Shown: piece by piece, positions 32,253 through 45,434 of the stretch
How positions within the stretch are numbered: the first letter of the stretch is position 1
How the letters are laid out: each line of letters begins with the position of its first letter
NCBI GenBank assembly: GCA_012932865.1
Contig: SAXG01000011.1
Location: 682,001-746,000, forward strand
DNA length: 64,000 bases
DNA from: Amylostereum areolatum
Lineage: Eukaryota; Basidiomycota; Agaricomycetes; Russulales; Stereaceae
Direction: 5' to 3'
Program-made: the position numbers and the translations under genes
Notes under the pieces: model-generated
What the model saw: the letters and a program-made list of their open reading frames with translations, nothing else
What the model was told of the DNA's origin: nothing
The model's database searches: none

Positions 32253-33938
32253 TCAAAAAAGTATGAATATGGGAAAGTAGATACCACTCACCCTATCTAG
32301 GGGAAGGACAACGATACAGGACCTTGGGAAACGAGGAGTCTTGTACGGCATGTGCGCAAAGTGACAACGAATGTCGGTCATCGATATCACTACGTGAGCG
32401 CCCCATGTCTCATAGACCAGTCGACCTCCTGCCAGAGGAAACTGACGGTAGGGATCAAGCGCAGCGTCCTCTTCCGATAGAGGGCAGTATTTCTTGACAG
32501 CAAAGAAGGGTCCAACTACCCCGTGCTGCTGCGGTAAGAAAAACACCTGCTGGATCGCCCCCGCACACCATGGTTCTCCGTCGTTTCCTGAAGGGTCGTT
32601 GAAGATCACGTAACTGTTCCCGGGGGATGACGCTTGAGTCGCGAACGACATCCCGCGCGTTGAAAAGGACGACCACATGATGGCACGCGACACCAGTGTT
32701 GGCCTCTGATCGCTTGGAAGCGAGGTTATGCAAGTTTCGAGCGACTTGACAAGCTCCGTCGGCACTGACTGAATAGGACCAGTGATAGAGCAGGACTCCT
32801 TCGATCCAAATGCCCAGAGATCGTTCCAAAGAGTACCGCGGACCTCTGAATCGAAGGCCTTGGCAAAGGCCGACTGCATTGGTTTCAGGGCGTCAGGGAG
32901 ACACCTATCGCGAATGAGTATACGGATCTCTTGCGACATACAGAAACGCTCAAGCAGGGTTGTCTCCAGCTCGCCTAACAGAATCACGTTGCCCTTCGGT
33001 ATAAACAGATGTAATCCATAAAAAAACAGGACTCACCGAAGCGATTGTTGGTTTTGATAAACTTCAGCCAACGAAGACAACGCTCGAATATAAAGCACAC
33101 CCATGCATGAGTTGGACCGAAATCCTGCAATAATCGGGGAAGATGAAGAGACAGATGTTGGTTTGGGGTAAGTCCGCTGTAGACGTACAACGTCTTCAAG
33201 GTGGCCAAGTAAGTACGCATGTTCGTCCGAAATATGTTGATGCGTTCCGGTGTCATGATCCGCATCATCGCGATTTTGCATGCCGTGACCAAATGCATGA
33301 AGTTCACCAGCATCTGATGCTTCCGTGTATCGGCAGGAAGCGGCCCCCAGAGACGCACTAGCGTAATAACAAGATGAACGGTACAAGCCGTGCGCCATTG
33401 GTCCGCACTCAGCTTGCCGTGTCTTCCGTTGCCAAGTTCAGGAGGTGCCCGACCTATCTATGAAGGCAAGGTCGTTTTCTTCATGTCAAGCCATACTTGA
33501 CCCAGTATTCTGCGACCCAATACAACCCTTTCTTTGGACGACACCGTCTTTCTCGCTTGCTGCTTCCGCTTACGCGCCATGTCTTCTTCCGGGATGTCTT
33601 CCATGTCAGAGTCTTGCTCTGAATTCGCTAGGAGCTCTGCGCCCGATTGATTCTCCCAGTCCTCTTCGTCAGGCTGAAAATCTTCATCAGTAAGCGTCTC
33701 ACAAAGGATAGCAAAGTCTTATACCCTCATCATGTAGTCGACCAGCGCCCCGTCATCCATATCTCCCAGATGTTCTTCTGGAACACGGGATTTGAGAGTC
33801 CATAATTTCGCCACAGCAGCATGTACCAGGATCACGCGCCGAAAACCCATGAGCCTATCCCGAGTCGCTTCGCGACTCTGCTTGTCAGACAAATCGGACA
33901 AGAGGATTTGTCGAACAGTGGCCAGCTCGCCAGCGTCA

Positions 33939-33995
<57 letters not shown>

Positions 33996-36900
33996 GAGTT
34001 GACTTCATCGGCGAGGTCCTCGCTGTCAGGCAGCTCGAAGGTTTTGACATTGTGGGTTTCGCACTCTTCGTCGCGCTGCCTCTCTTCCACGGGGATATCC
34101 TCCACGCCGACGTCTTCCGCGTCGATATCGAAGGTTATAGGAAACCCGGCCACATCTTTGTCGTAGAGATTACCGTCGGTTTCGAGATCATCGAACTCTG
34201 GACCCCCATAATCTGACTCGTGATCTTCTTCCGGATCGGGCTGCAGTGGGGTGTTGGAAGCAAGAGTGACTTGAGCTGTAGGCTTCACTCCTTGTAGGCG
34301 CTACATGATAGGTAGCAATTCAGCGACGACCGTGTTCGTCACCCAAGCCAATGGAACGTACCAGAACCAATAGACGCTTAGTTAGTTCTTGCTTTGTAAG
34401 GGCTTCTAGGTCGTCTTTAGATGTGATGGAGCCGCTACACATCACGAGAAGGTGTATAAGAACACCCTTTTTTAGTCTCCCAACGGCGGAGGGGGAGCCC
34501 TGGGTGTAAATATGTAGACCATGCTGATATTCTTGATCAGTGATGGGCTGAGCATGTTTTCCCGGCCCCGTCCTGGCAGCCGTTGAATTTTTGGAAGTCT
34601 TCTTCGTACGCCCAGTGACGACCTCCGCAGACTTAGCGTAGCCGAGTTGAACGCGCTAAAAGGGAGGACCAGTATTAGTCACTAACACTGAAACAACGTC
34701 AGATCAAGACGTACGCGGATGAGCAGGACCTCCACTAGCTGGGCCTTCCTCTTCTTGCCGACGCGGACGTCATTGAGATCGATGCAGATCTTCCTGATCT
34801 GTCTTGCGGAAAGAGCTGCCAAGTCTTTATTCGAACCATGCTTGAAAATGTCGTGCGCTTGCTGGATTTCTTCTGCGCTCAAGGGCGTCGGCCCCGTAGC
34901 AAGGATGTGATAATCATCATCTTCCAAGCGAAGATCCATACCCCATACTTCTCGGCAATGACGCTTCAGATCGCTGAGGAGGAGAGAGTGCATGGTGTCC
35001 AGAACGGTGAACCGGGTGGGATCCCAGTATGGTAGCCGTAGCAATTCGCTCCAGCGCATGCCATGCTCTCGAAATAATTTCAGGCGAGCTAGGTGGGTGT
35101 CGGCGTCTCGCCAAGCTATTGCCGCTGCCATATGATCCTCTCGAGTTCGGGGGGTCCACGTTTGATCGTCGATGTTGTCGATTTCATGTAATGGTAGATG
35201 GCAGAAGGAACAGAAATGGGTGGAGCTGTGGGAGGCAAAACCTGCCATTTGTCGAGCAGCTGGCAAGTCGCAGACCAGAGGAACAAGAGCGCAATGTATG
35301 TGCCGACCTCTAGGGTATCGCTGGGTCTGCTTGACCATGACTCCGGGCTCCCAGAGAGCTAGCAAGTCATCAACCAAGGGACGAAGAAGATGGTTGATTT
35401 GGTCAAGAGAGGGCTCTGCGGGTCCAGGTACAATACCAACAAGGAACATATTCTCGTGTTCATATCGGTGTTCGATGGGGATGTTTAGGCAGACTATGTA
35501 GATAGCACAAACACTGACCTTCTTTCCGGCTTCCTTCATGATAAAGGGATTAAAGCCGTCCATACACAGGCTGAAGACATAATGGCCCCCAGGACCTCCG
35601 CGCTGCACAAAAGGCTTGTCATCCGGCCCCAGGAATCCCGACAAGACACGCGCATTCCAGATGTCGTGAACGCTGCCTGCGGGACCTCCCTCGAATTCGG
35701 CATAAACGTCACGGTCCAGCAGCTCCTCCATACCAGGACGACTGACCAGGTCTGCTACCCATGCCTTTATGTCATGATACACAAAGGTACGGTGTGGCGC
35801 TTTTCTGCCGAGGTGAACCTTGGATTTTTTAGTCTTGAATAGATCGGCTCCGCAAGGTCTAGAACTTTTGGTGGACCGAAACTGGCAACGCTCCGGGGCA
35901 CGAGAAGGTTCATAAAGACAGTAGCACCTGGGGCAACAAATGAAAGTGACTGTTTTGGGCCCTAGGCATAGATCTTTGAAGACCGTTCGGATGTCGGTAG
36001 GGATGCTAGCAATGGCGTTACCAGCCTTGATGGGGACATTGTCAAACGGCTCCAAGCATATCGCGATGAGCGTTTGTAAACCCACAAGAACGAACCGGGT
36101 GCGGTCCACGGAAACGTTGGCAACAATGTGGAGAACTGCGATCAGTAGATAACAGCAAGCGATCAGGGCATTGTCCAATGCCTTCCATTGGCGGAGGTAT
36201 CGACCTAGTAAAGGAGGTCAATAGATCGAACAGCATAGATGAATCAGAGCACGTGGAACTGACCGCCGGCGATAATGAGAGAGTTGGGGACTTGGCAAGG
36301 TGCTTGGGCTTCACGTGGTGCAGACTGTCGCCGAAACCATTCCTCCTTTTTAAGCTGATCCAATCTGTGCATCTCCGTCTTCAAATCATGAACAAGATGT
36401 TTGTCCCAGGAGCTACGAGACATGTTATCCAGCCATTCAAAGAACTCCGTGAATGCATGGTTCTCCCTTGACTTGTCAAGGGAGAACAAAGGATCGGAAG
36501 TGGGTAGCGATGTGGGCTCCGGGACGTCACGATGAGAGCAATCCAGATAGCGGAAGACCAAGTTGTGGGACGAGAAATTGAAGAACTTTACTTGACGAGA
36601 CTTCAGTTCTTCACGACTCGGCAGATTGGTGGGTGAGGATGCTAGGATGTATGTCAAAATGATGCAACATAGATGGGCAGGTGCTGCTGACATGAATCTT
36701 GAGGGCGAGTAGTCGGAGGCACCCGTTTGTCACATAGACAATCGCGAGAAGACGAAGGAGCCTGGATGAAGTGAGCGACGGGTGATCCTCAGTGAAGAAA
36801 TATATTACGCACTAGGCTGCCGCGCATGCGGGGGGGCAGCGACGGAAGACGTTGTACCTTCGTGGGGGGTACGGGATAGACGAATATCATTAGCACGGCG

Positions 36901-37113
36901 ATGGGAAAGGCGCTCTTTCTCGCCAACGAGCCTTCCCCGGGGATTATCCCGTATGCAAATTGGACATGTACAGGTTGCAGTCGCTCCCGCCATCCCGATA
37001 GAGTACGGGATGTGCAATATGTCGTAGGTCTGGGAAAGTAACTTTGAGACGATGAAATGCTGGAGACGCAGGGGATGGGGTGTACGTGTTTTAGGTTGCT
37101 CGGGGGTCTTCAT
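32253..37113 (-). CDS. Plavaka/CACTA-type tnp2 transposase
   Basis: Coding segments in order on the minus strand: a zinc-knuckle-like exon (CPICIRDNPRGRLVGEKERL) in 36805-37113, an N-terminal region in 36244-36693, the tnp2 core in 34682-36178, an acidic linker in 33719-34288, and a C-terminal domain in 32253-33470. The core shows the features of basidiomycete Plavaka transposases: SLCMDGFNPF, CDLPAARQMAGFASHSS, CSFCHLPL, and GKLSADQWRTACTVHLV followed by LVRLWGPLP. Introns separate the segments; I did not fix every junction. It would excise and insert its own element. I could not find the terminal inverted repeats. Most segments are open, so it may be intact; the acidic linker is expanded by a hexanucleotide repeat. 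Confidence 0.8.
33941..33993 (-). repeat. CTCGGG hexanucleotide tandem repeat in coding sequence
   Basis: About 8.5 perfect copies of the hexamer encode a Glu-Pro dipeptide array in the linker of the Plavaka transposase. Perfect copies imply recent slippage expansion. Confidence 0.85.
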
Positions 37114-39728
37114 ATAGACAGAGAGGATGCTAAGAGGCCAAGGCCATTGAAAAAACAGCCCTTATAGATATAAAGACGCTTTGCCGATGGGGATGGTGGA
37201 GGCTGAGAATTATGGTATCTTCAAGTTGGAACATTTGTCCATGTAATTCGCAAAATTCCTGGTTCGAAGCCCAAACGATTGTTACGGGTTATTGGTATGA
37301 GGGCAAAGCCAGCTCCCGATGTACAAAAGTGAGATCGCAAGTGGGAGAAAAGACGCTTAGGTCGCACCTAGGTCGTAAGTACAAGCAAAGTACTTACATA
37401 AATCAAAGCGACGTGTCGCGTGATTCACGGTAGTCTTATACTCAGTACTCCGCAGAAATGGAACCAGGATCCTAGTGTCAATACTTGGGATCCTAGGAGC
37501 GCATGCAGAACAAACAGTGATTAAGTATATTGGCAATGGCATTGGGATCTATCTATGCTCCTGATAGAAACATCATACATAGAAAATATTGACAATAAGC
37601 GCTGCTGGCATGCGATCTGCATGCGGCTGCAGATCCCACACAGCAAACAAACCCGGTTTAAGAAGCGCATGGAATAGGGTGTTTGTCCAGGGATTTTAAA
37701 CCTTTGAATTCTTCCCCCGTCGGTCAGACGAGCGGGGAAAGGTCGACACGGTATTGAGCGCGGGATTCTCGAGTCTGCCTCCACGCGACATGCCGTCCTG
37801 CATTCCAATACCAGCATCCTCTGCGCCTCCACTGAAGCTCGCCGAGACTGGAGGAACTTGTCGGAGTGCGCCGCATGGCTTTTCTCTTCTGGTCCGTCAC
37901 GATCGCCTTCATCTGCTCGACAGGGTCCTTTGCGCGGGAGGGAGGTCATCTTGAAGATATGGTACGTTGAGAACCGCTTGGACGGCAGGACGTTTGCGTC
38001 GCGCATTGGAAAGTCGCGGTGGGTGAAGTAAGACGTCAGCCAGGAGAGCTGCGCGGCGCTCGCGAAAGCCGAGATAGCTCTTGGGATCGACAGAGACGGG
38101 CAATATCGCCAGTGGTGCCAGCGTAGCGGACAGAAGTTGGCGGCTCTGGGTGGCCAAGTGAACAAGGAGCCGGTATGAAAAGAGGAAGAACGATTGACCA
38201 TACATGATGAACGCACAAACGTGCGACGCGAATGTCGCCTGTGTCACCTGCGTCGCCCCGGGCAGTGCCCTCATATTCGCAAGTGCAGCGAACGCGGGCC
38301 TATGTCCCGCTGACCACGCCAAAATCGCCACACGTCCTCCGAAACCGGCGGGATATCGAAGTCTTTCATGAACTGATCGACAGCGGGCAACGACGAACGT
38401 GAGTTTCTCGTCCTCCGAGCCGTCGAGCAGTGCGAGCTGCTCCGTGGTGAAGGGCGTCGCCTAGGGACGGCGTTTGACGACCACAAGGCGCAGATTGGCC
38501 GCCCGGGGAAGCATTTGAAGACGTCTGTGGGACATGTCAGCGACGCGGTGAAGGGATACCACTCGACGACGTACTCGGGTTGAACCCCATGCTTTATGTG
38601 GGCAGGGTTGTAGCATGCGATCAGCCCAGCTATATTCCCTACCAGCGAATTAGCATAGGCATGTTGGCGCAAAGACGCGAGGATGAACGGGCAACTGACC
38701 TAGTTCTGACAAAGTTCTGAGGCGGCGGAGGAGAGGAAGCCGGAGATAGCTGGAGGTAGTAAAGTGCCGGGCCGCCCTGTCCAAATGGATAACTAAAATG
38801 TAGGTTCCTGTACTTAGTCCTGTGACTTAATTACATGGTTTAGCTTCGCCCCCCTCCCCCTCGCCTCTTGAAGCTTGAATATTCTCGATCTCACTTTCGT
38901 GCGTCGGAAAAGTTCTTCTCGTTCGCGTACCCATATAATTGATGATGTGATCTTCTCTTATTGACCAAATTGGTGGCGACCTTTGCCTTGAAGAAATACA
39001 TCTCCAGCCAAGAGCGCGTCATAGTGCGTGCTATGCATTCCTTCCCATACCCTGGGCAACTTATCGGCACTCCCGCTCTCTGGGCAGATGTCGTAAGTAT
39101 CTCCCATACTGCGAGGTCGCAAGAAATTCGTGGCTAGCGTCAAAAGGTTCAACCTACTATGTATGGCAGACCAAAGCTCCCTTGGATTGCGAAGTTGCCT
39201 TATTTTTGGAGGACACAAAGGTGACATGCCGATTGCGACAATTGCGGTCGTGAGTACAACGCATCCGCTGGTGAACACGTTGTAACGTTTTACAATCTTG
39301 TCCACCGACTTGGCAAGCGCCGACCTGACCGTATAATAACACCATGACCGCACTGTTGCAAAGACACCACATTTTACATATGATTGTTTCAGGAATCTCT
39401 CAGCCCTACGAAACCACTGGTTGTTCGTTGCTCGGCGCAATCGATACTTTCTAAAGCAGCCCCGTCTTTATGGACTCGCTCAGCTGCCCGAGCGCGAGTC
39501 GGTTATAACAATTGCATCTCTTTAGCACCCGCTTTGTTTGTGTCATTCAGGTGGGGATCATGTAATGCTACGCAAAAGACGGGCAGAGATGAACGGTGCA
39601 TTGTTCATCCAGTTGTTTGGCCATGCATCTATACCTTTGTGTCCTGTCGCGCAGGTGTGCTATAAAGCGACCCAGGAGGTTCTGTTCATTTCTCCGATAT
39701 CTCTCATGCGAGGCTACTGACTATCGCC
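37114..39728. other. Region without a confident gene
   Basis: Several overlapping frames exist on the minus strand. The pieces in 37521-38672 look like one decayed coding region read in several frames (FMKDFDIPPVSEDVWRFWRG near 38340; THRDFPMRDANVLPSKRFST near 38000). I do not recognise the parent protein. A second minus frame at 38958-39440 is also unassigned. The right end of the Plavaka element is probably in here. Confidence 0.35.
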
Positions 39729-40893
39729 ATGGCCGATGATGTTTTCCCGTATCGGCGCAGAAACACGCCGTCCGACGGTATTCCGTTGCACGTACCCTCG
39801 TCTGGTACCCAGACGCCGGTATGTCCCTTCTCAGGCTTTCATCATGCAGCGACTCACACCGGTATTCCGAATAGATGGCTTTGTCTTCCGAGGGGGATAC
39901 GATTACGTACTTAAGGGAGGAAATTTCTCGGCTAGCCGCAGTGAGTTCGCGTTTGGTCCAACCTGCCTCGATTCAATATTCAACCTCCTTCATAATCCCC
40001 TATTCTCTATCGCAGGATCGTTCAACTCACGTGCAAGCTATTGCGAGGCTCGAGGAAGACGTAACGAAGGGCCAAGATGTTGTAGACAAATTGACACAAG
40101 AGAACGAAAAGCTGGCAGGTCGACTGCAGTCTGCGATCAACAAGCACAGCGATTTAGAAAAGAGGCATGCAACCCTTGAAGCTGCGCATTCAGGGCTGCG
40201 AGATGAACACACGGCCACAGTTGCAGCCCTCAACAGGCTTCGATCTGAGCAAGATAAGTTCCAGAGGCAGGTTGACCCGTGAGCTCTCACGATTTTTTTG
40301 AAGTTGTCGTTGGCGTTAACATCCCCCGCTAGGCAAACTAAACCCAGACGTAAGGTGTTTCGGTCCGTGAGTAGTCTAGCTATAAGATGGACACAGAGCA
40401 TGTTGCCCAATCTTTGATAGACAACAGATCGGGGCACGTCAACAGCACTGGATTCTGAGCAAGTACAAGAGATCAACGACCACGAGCCGACTCCATTGAT
40501 CCCGAGTACTCATGCAGCCATCGCAGATCTTGCCGTTGATCATGGTTTTGGTGCGCTCATCACATTTGTCGTATTACCCCGGCGGTTGAGCAGACGATGC
40601 AGATACTGCAAGCCCTGGAAGTGTAAACAGTGACACACCCCTGTTGCTACACAAGCGGCCACATACCGACAGAGATCTAGGTGGGCGCGCCCTTGCAGCC
40701 GAGTTAACAGATGCCGGCTGGGTCGACCGCTCTTTCATATCTCAGGAAGATGGACGTGGTGAAGGAACCTTGCACATGGACACGACGGACGATGAAGCCA
40801 ATGTCACAAGACCTGCTATTGGTTCCTGGTTTGGACTCTTGAGACGGCGGCCGTCAATATTGTCCTTCCTTCACCACTGGCGACTGTACTTGA

Positions 40894-41313
40894 TGTCAGA
40901 AACACAGTTTATGAGACCGATGAACCGCCTAAGTCGCGACGATGGGAGGAGCGAGAAGAAAATAGATTCGAGAGTGCCGGGGTCTAGGGTAGTGCAATGT
41001 GCGCTACAGTACCGTATGACGAGATGGACAGTCTAGGGAAAAGGGAAGAGAAACACTGTCCTTATATACAAGTGGGAGCGATGGTGCGATGCGATGCGAT
41101 AGTGGTGCGAGCGGGGGGAACAATAGGAAAGGAGTCATGGGGTGGAGGACGAAGGTCCGGAGCAGTGATGTCATAGATAAGGATGCGGAACCCCGCTCGG
41201 AAGTCCGGGCAATGACGTCATTGAAGCATGTGATGCAAGGGAAAGTCATGTGCCGTGACACGTCGCGTGTACGAGGTCTGCAAACGAAGAGAGAAATGGA
41301 GCGATCCGTGACA
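40894..41313 (-). repeat. 3' LTR of Gypsy-1
   Basis: 420 bp, TGTCAG start and TGACA end on the + strand, with a TATATAAGG promoter motif on the minus strand. The integrase frame runs into it and ends at 41246. Confidence 0.93.
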
Positions 41314-44300
41314 TTACCCCCCCTTTAAGACGCGCTTTCGCCTGGAGCGCGATGTCATCTGCAAGGGTAGATGCGAGAAAATCGTCAAAGGAGATGCCGA
41401 GGGAACGCACAGGGCGGGGCGCGTTTGGATGGCGTTTGTGGAAGGCGTCGATCATGTCGGTGACCTTTGAGAGCGAGGAGCGAGGGAGCCAGGTATTCTC
41501 GGAGTCAGGATAGCCTGCCCACTTGACGAGGTATTGTATGCCTTTCTTGTTGCGGGTCGGCTTCGAGTCGATGATGTCTTCAACGTCATATTCTTCTTCG
41601 TCGTCAACGAGGTCAGGCGGTGGTTGTTCATAGTTTGGACCATGTGCCGTTGTCTCCTTGTACGTGGTGAGCAGCGAAGCATGGAAGACTGGGTGAATTC
41701 TCCACGTCTTCGGCAGCTTCAGGCGGTAGTTCACTGGGCTAATGACGTCAACGATCTCGAAGGGTCCAAATCGTTTGGCAGCAAGCTTAGCTTTCGGCCT
41801 CGTCGTCTTCAGGTTTTTGCCTTCGAGCCAGACCTTGTCTCCAATGGCGAACAGTGTCGATTTGCTGATCGTGTCACCATTGTAGTGCTTCATTAAGTCC
41901 GATGCGAGGGCAAGGCTGGCTTTGATCTCTTGTCGGACTTCTTCAAGTTGACGGAGGCGTTCTTCAACTGCAGGGACCTTTGAGGACGGGTTTACGGATG
42001 GGTACATCTTGGGGAGGAAGCCGTAGAGGACTTCAAAGGGAGCCTTTCCAGTAGCTGCATGGGTGCGAGAGTTGTGAGAAAACTCGAAGAAGGGCAACCA
42101 CTTCACCCAGTCGTCTTGACGGTAGTTGCAGAATACTCGCAGAAACTGCTCGAGGTTCTGGTTCTCGCGTTCGGTTTGACCGTCTGTCTGTGGGTGATAC
42201 GCTGTGCTGAGGGCGGACTTGATCCCGAGCTTCTCGTTGAGTGTACGCATCACCTGTCCAGCAAATTGGGGTCCACGATCCGAGATGATCTTGTCTGCTA
42301 AGCCGTAGTGTCGGTATACCTTATCGAAGAGAATGTCGGCCGTGCCATCGCTGGTGATCTTCGTTGTACATGGGGTGGTAACCACCATCTTGGTGAGGCG
42401 ATCGACCACGACATTGACGGCGTTATAGCCTTCGCAGTCAGGGAGTTCAACAATGAAGTCGGTGGAGATGACGCCAAATGGTCGATCGGGTACTTCGTTT
42501 GGGATCATGTCGACGTGGGGTCGGCTGCTCTGTGTCTTCGTCGACTGGCAGGTTGCGCATCCTGCTACAAAGTCGCGGACAAAGACAGACATGCCAGGCC
42601 ACCAATATTCACGACTCACAAGCTCGTAAGTCTTGAAGCGACCGGGGTGTCCAGCCAGGGGCGATTTATGGTACATTTTGACAATGTCGCGTCGCAACTC
42701 GTCATCTGCAGGGACATATACCTTTCCTCTAAACAGGACCAGGCCTTCTTCGTAGTTCCACTCTTGAAGGTTCTTGATGAGTGTACGTGGTCCGTTTCGT
42801 AAGATGGCGTCCAGGGCTTGAACGACCTCGATGTCCTTGGTTTTGCAGTCGCGGATACGTCGTCGGAGTTCGACATCACCGAGGGAGGTTACTGCTCCTG
42901 GCCTTGTTGCGCGTACTTGGAAGTACTTGGGGTCAAGCAAGACGCGCTCCTTGTTGTCGTTTTCAACACCATCCTTGTGATCGGGTCGTCGAGACGTGCA
43001 TGACCAAGACGGGGGAGGAAGTAAACGCAGCTTTCAGTGCGTCAAACGCAGTTTGGCAGTCCGTCGACCAGTCCCATGTGCAGTCCTTCTTTGTCAGATC
43101 AAATAGGGGCCGTGCCACCTTGGAGAAGTCCTTGATGAAACGTCGGTAGAAGTTGCCAAAGCCGAGGAAGGATTGCACATCTTTGACCGTTCGTGGTGTC
43201 GGCCAGTCCTGAATACCTGCTACCTTGATGGGGTCCATAGTGATCTTGTCGTGCGAGATGATGAGTCCGAGGTATTCGACAGAGTCTTGTTCAAAGACAC
43301 ATTTCTCCGGTTTGAGGAAGAGGTCGTTGTCTTGCAAACGCTGCAGAACCTGCCGCACTATGGCACGGTGTTCGTCCATGGTGCGAGTGAACACCAAGAT
43401 GTCGTCCATGTAGATGATGACCTTGCCCGAGTCGATGAGATCCTTGAACAGTTCATTCATCATTGCCTGAAATGTCGCAGGGGAGTTCATAAGCCCGAAA
43501 AACATCACCGTAGGTTCGAAGAGACCGCGATTCGTCTTGAACGCAGCCTTCCACTCGTCGCCTTCCTTGATGCGGACATTGTTGTAGCCCCAGCGGACAT
43601 CCATCTTGGAGAAGATCTTTGCACCTTTGAGACGGTCGACAATTTCAGAGATCAGTGGCAAGGGGTATTCGTTCTTGACAGTGCCCTTGTTTAGTTCTCG
43701 ATAGTCCTGTACAGGACGCAGCTTCCCATCCTTTTTCTTCACAAAGAAGAACGGACTCGCCTGAGGTGACTTCGATGGGCGGATATAGCCCTTCTTCAGG
43801 TGGTCGTCGAGGAAGGTGTCGAGTTCGATCTGCTCGGAAGGTGAGAGGGGGTAGATCTTGCACGGTTTGGGTTCAAAGCCGTCTTTCATGTCGATAGCAT
43901 GGTCCCATGGCCGTCGGTCAGGAAGTCGCTCGGAGGTTTTCTTGTCGAATACAGGCGCAAAGTCGCGGTACGGCGGGGGGACTAAGTCTTCAAAGGTTTG
44001 CGGGCGTGCGTTCTCTTTTGAATGCTCTGCAAGCTCCTGCGCTTTTGTAAAGCCCGCGCGGATGGGTATTGCATCTGGATTAGGACCATCGGTTTCAGGG
44101 AGGATTCCGGCGCGGCGTAGTCCATTGATCTCCCAGTCTCGGAATACCATGGGCCGCTCGTCGTCGTCTTCAGTGAAGAGTCGTGCGGGTAGAGGGGAGC
44201 GATGGACCGTGCGGACGCGAACACCTTTGACTCTGCGTGCAGGAATAACATAAGTGGGGACTGGGGTCCAGGACACATATGTCGGCTCTGGGAAGGGATC

Positions 44301-45434
44301 GTCCACGACGAGAGGTGTCCTCGGGGTTTTACCCGCTTCAACCTTACGCTGTGATTGGACCGATGATGGTTTCCGTGGCTTGGTTGCGAGGTTCGTCACA
44401 GGGGGTTTGGACAGAGTGCATGAGGGAGGGCAGCGGAGCATGTCAACACGGTCTCGTTGCCAGTCTATGGTTGGATTGTGCTCATCGAGCCAGTCTGTTC
44501 CAAGGATCATGTCATGATCGCCGATGTCGGTGATGAAGAACTCAGCTTCTTCCTCATGGTACGCCTTTGAATCTTGCGAGTATATCCGGATCCGCTGGGT
44601 CGTTGTGTCGTGTACCCAGCCCATGATGTTCTCGGTGCCGTCCACATTACGCACGGGGAACGGGTTTTCTAGTTTTCTTGTGGTGAGCTTCTTGCGTTCA
44701 ACGAAGCTTCGGTTCAGGATAATTCCTTCTGCGCCGCTATCAAGCAGCGCGTCTGCGTCGATTTCTCTTTTGGTAACTCGTCCGATCAGCTTGACTTTGA
44801 GCGTGATCGATGGTGTTTGCCTGTTCTTGGTGACAGTAGACAGATACAAACACGGGGGATACGATTGCTCACAGGTATGCATGGATGATAATACAGCGAA
44901 ACGATTCGACGATGATACCAAAAGTCCTTTGCCTCCACCAGACGACGCGACTGGGGGGCGTTTCAAAAATCCTGCGATTCCAGGATGTCCTTCAACAGCG
45001 CTACTGCCTGCTCCTTGCCTTCCGCGTCCAGATCCTTCAGCTGGCGAGTGATCGCCGCGATGGTTTTGGATGGGTCGGGAGCTGCTTTCGCAGTGGACGG
45101 AGCCGTGTTCGTCGGCAGGGGAGGGGCCTTGGACCCAGTCTCTACTGCGCCCACCCGTCGCGCGCTCGAGTCGCGGTTGGGGCAGTCGCGAGAGACGTGA
45201 CCGGCTTGTCGACACATGAAGCACTTGCCTTCGCGCATCATCTTTGCGCGCTCGTCGTCCGTCAGCTTTGCAGGGCGGGTCGAGGTGTTGGTGAAGGCGC
45301 CGACTCGGCGCGACGAGGAGTCGTTGGTCGAACCGTTCGAGGTGAGTGCGACAGCCCCCTTGGACTGACTGCTCTTCCTCTCCGGGTTCTCTTCGAGCCA
45401 CTGGTGGTTGATGCGGCGGGCGCGCTCCTTCCAC
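41246..45434 (-). pseudogene. Gypsy-1 pol: protease, RT, integrase, chromodomain
   Basis: The upstream frame (42963-45434) carries the protease (ALLDSGAEGIILN), RT (RPVQDYRELNKGT, then YMDDILVFTR) and RT connection (LGFGNFYRRFIKDFSK). It runs to SPVLVM and then leaves frame with a stop at 42963. The downstream frame (41246-42940) has SRRPDHKDGVENDN just upstream, the HHCC zinc motif (GHPGRFKTYELVSREYWW, CATCQSTK), the integrase Asp/Asp/Glu (STDFIVELP, IISDRGPQF, PQTDGQTEREN), a GPY-type region and a C-terminal chromodomain (YDVEDIIDSK, YLVKWAGYPDSENTW). About 400 bp that should encode RNase H are missing between the two frames. It can therefore not make a complete pol protein. Confidence 0.85.

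Noticed and set aside
37255..37290. tRNA-like B-box GGTTCGAAGCC
   Set aside because: There is no A-box or cloverleaf pairing upstream; it is a chance match.
42308..43694. Long plus-strand frames opposite Gypsy-1 pol
   Set aside because: They are antisense shadows of the RT and integrase codons.
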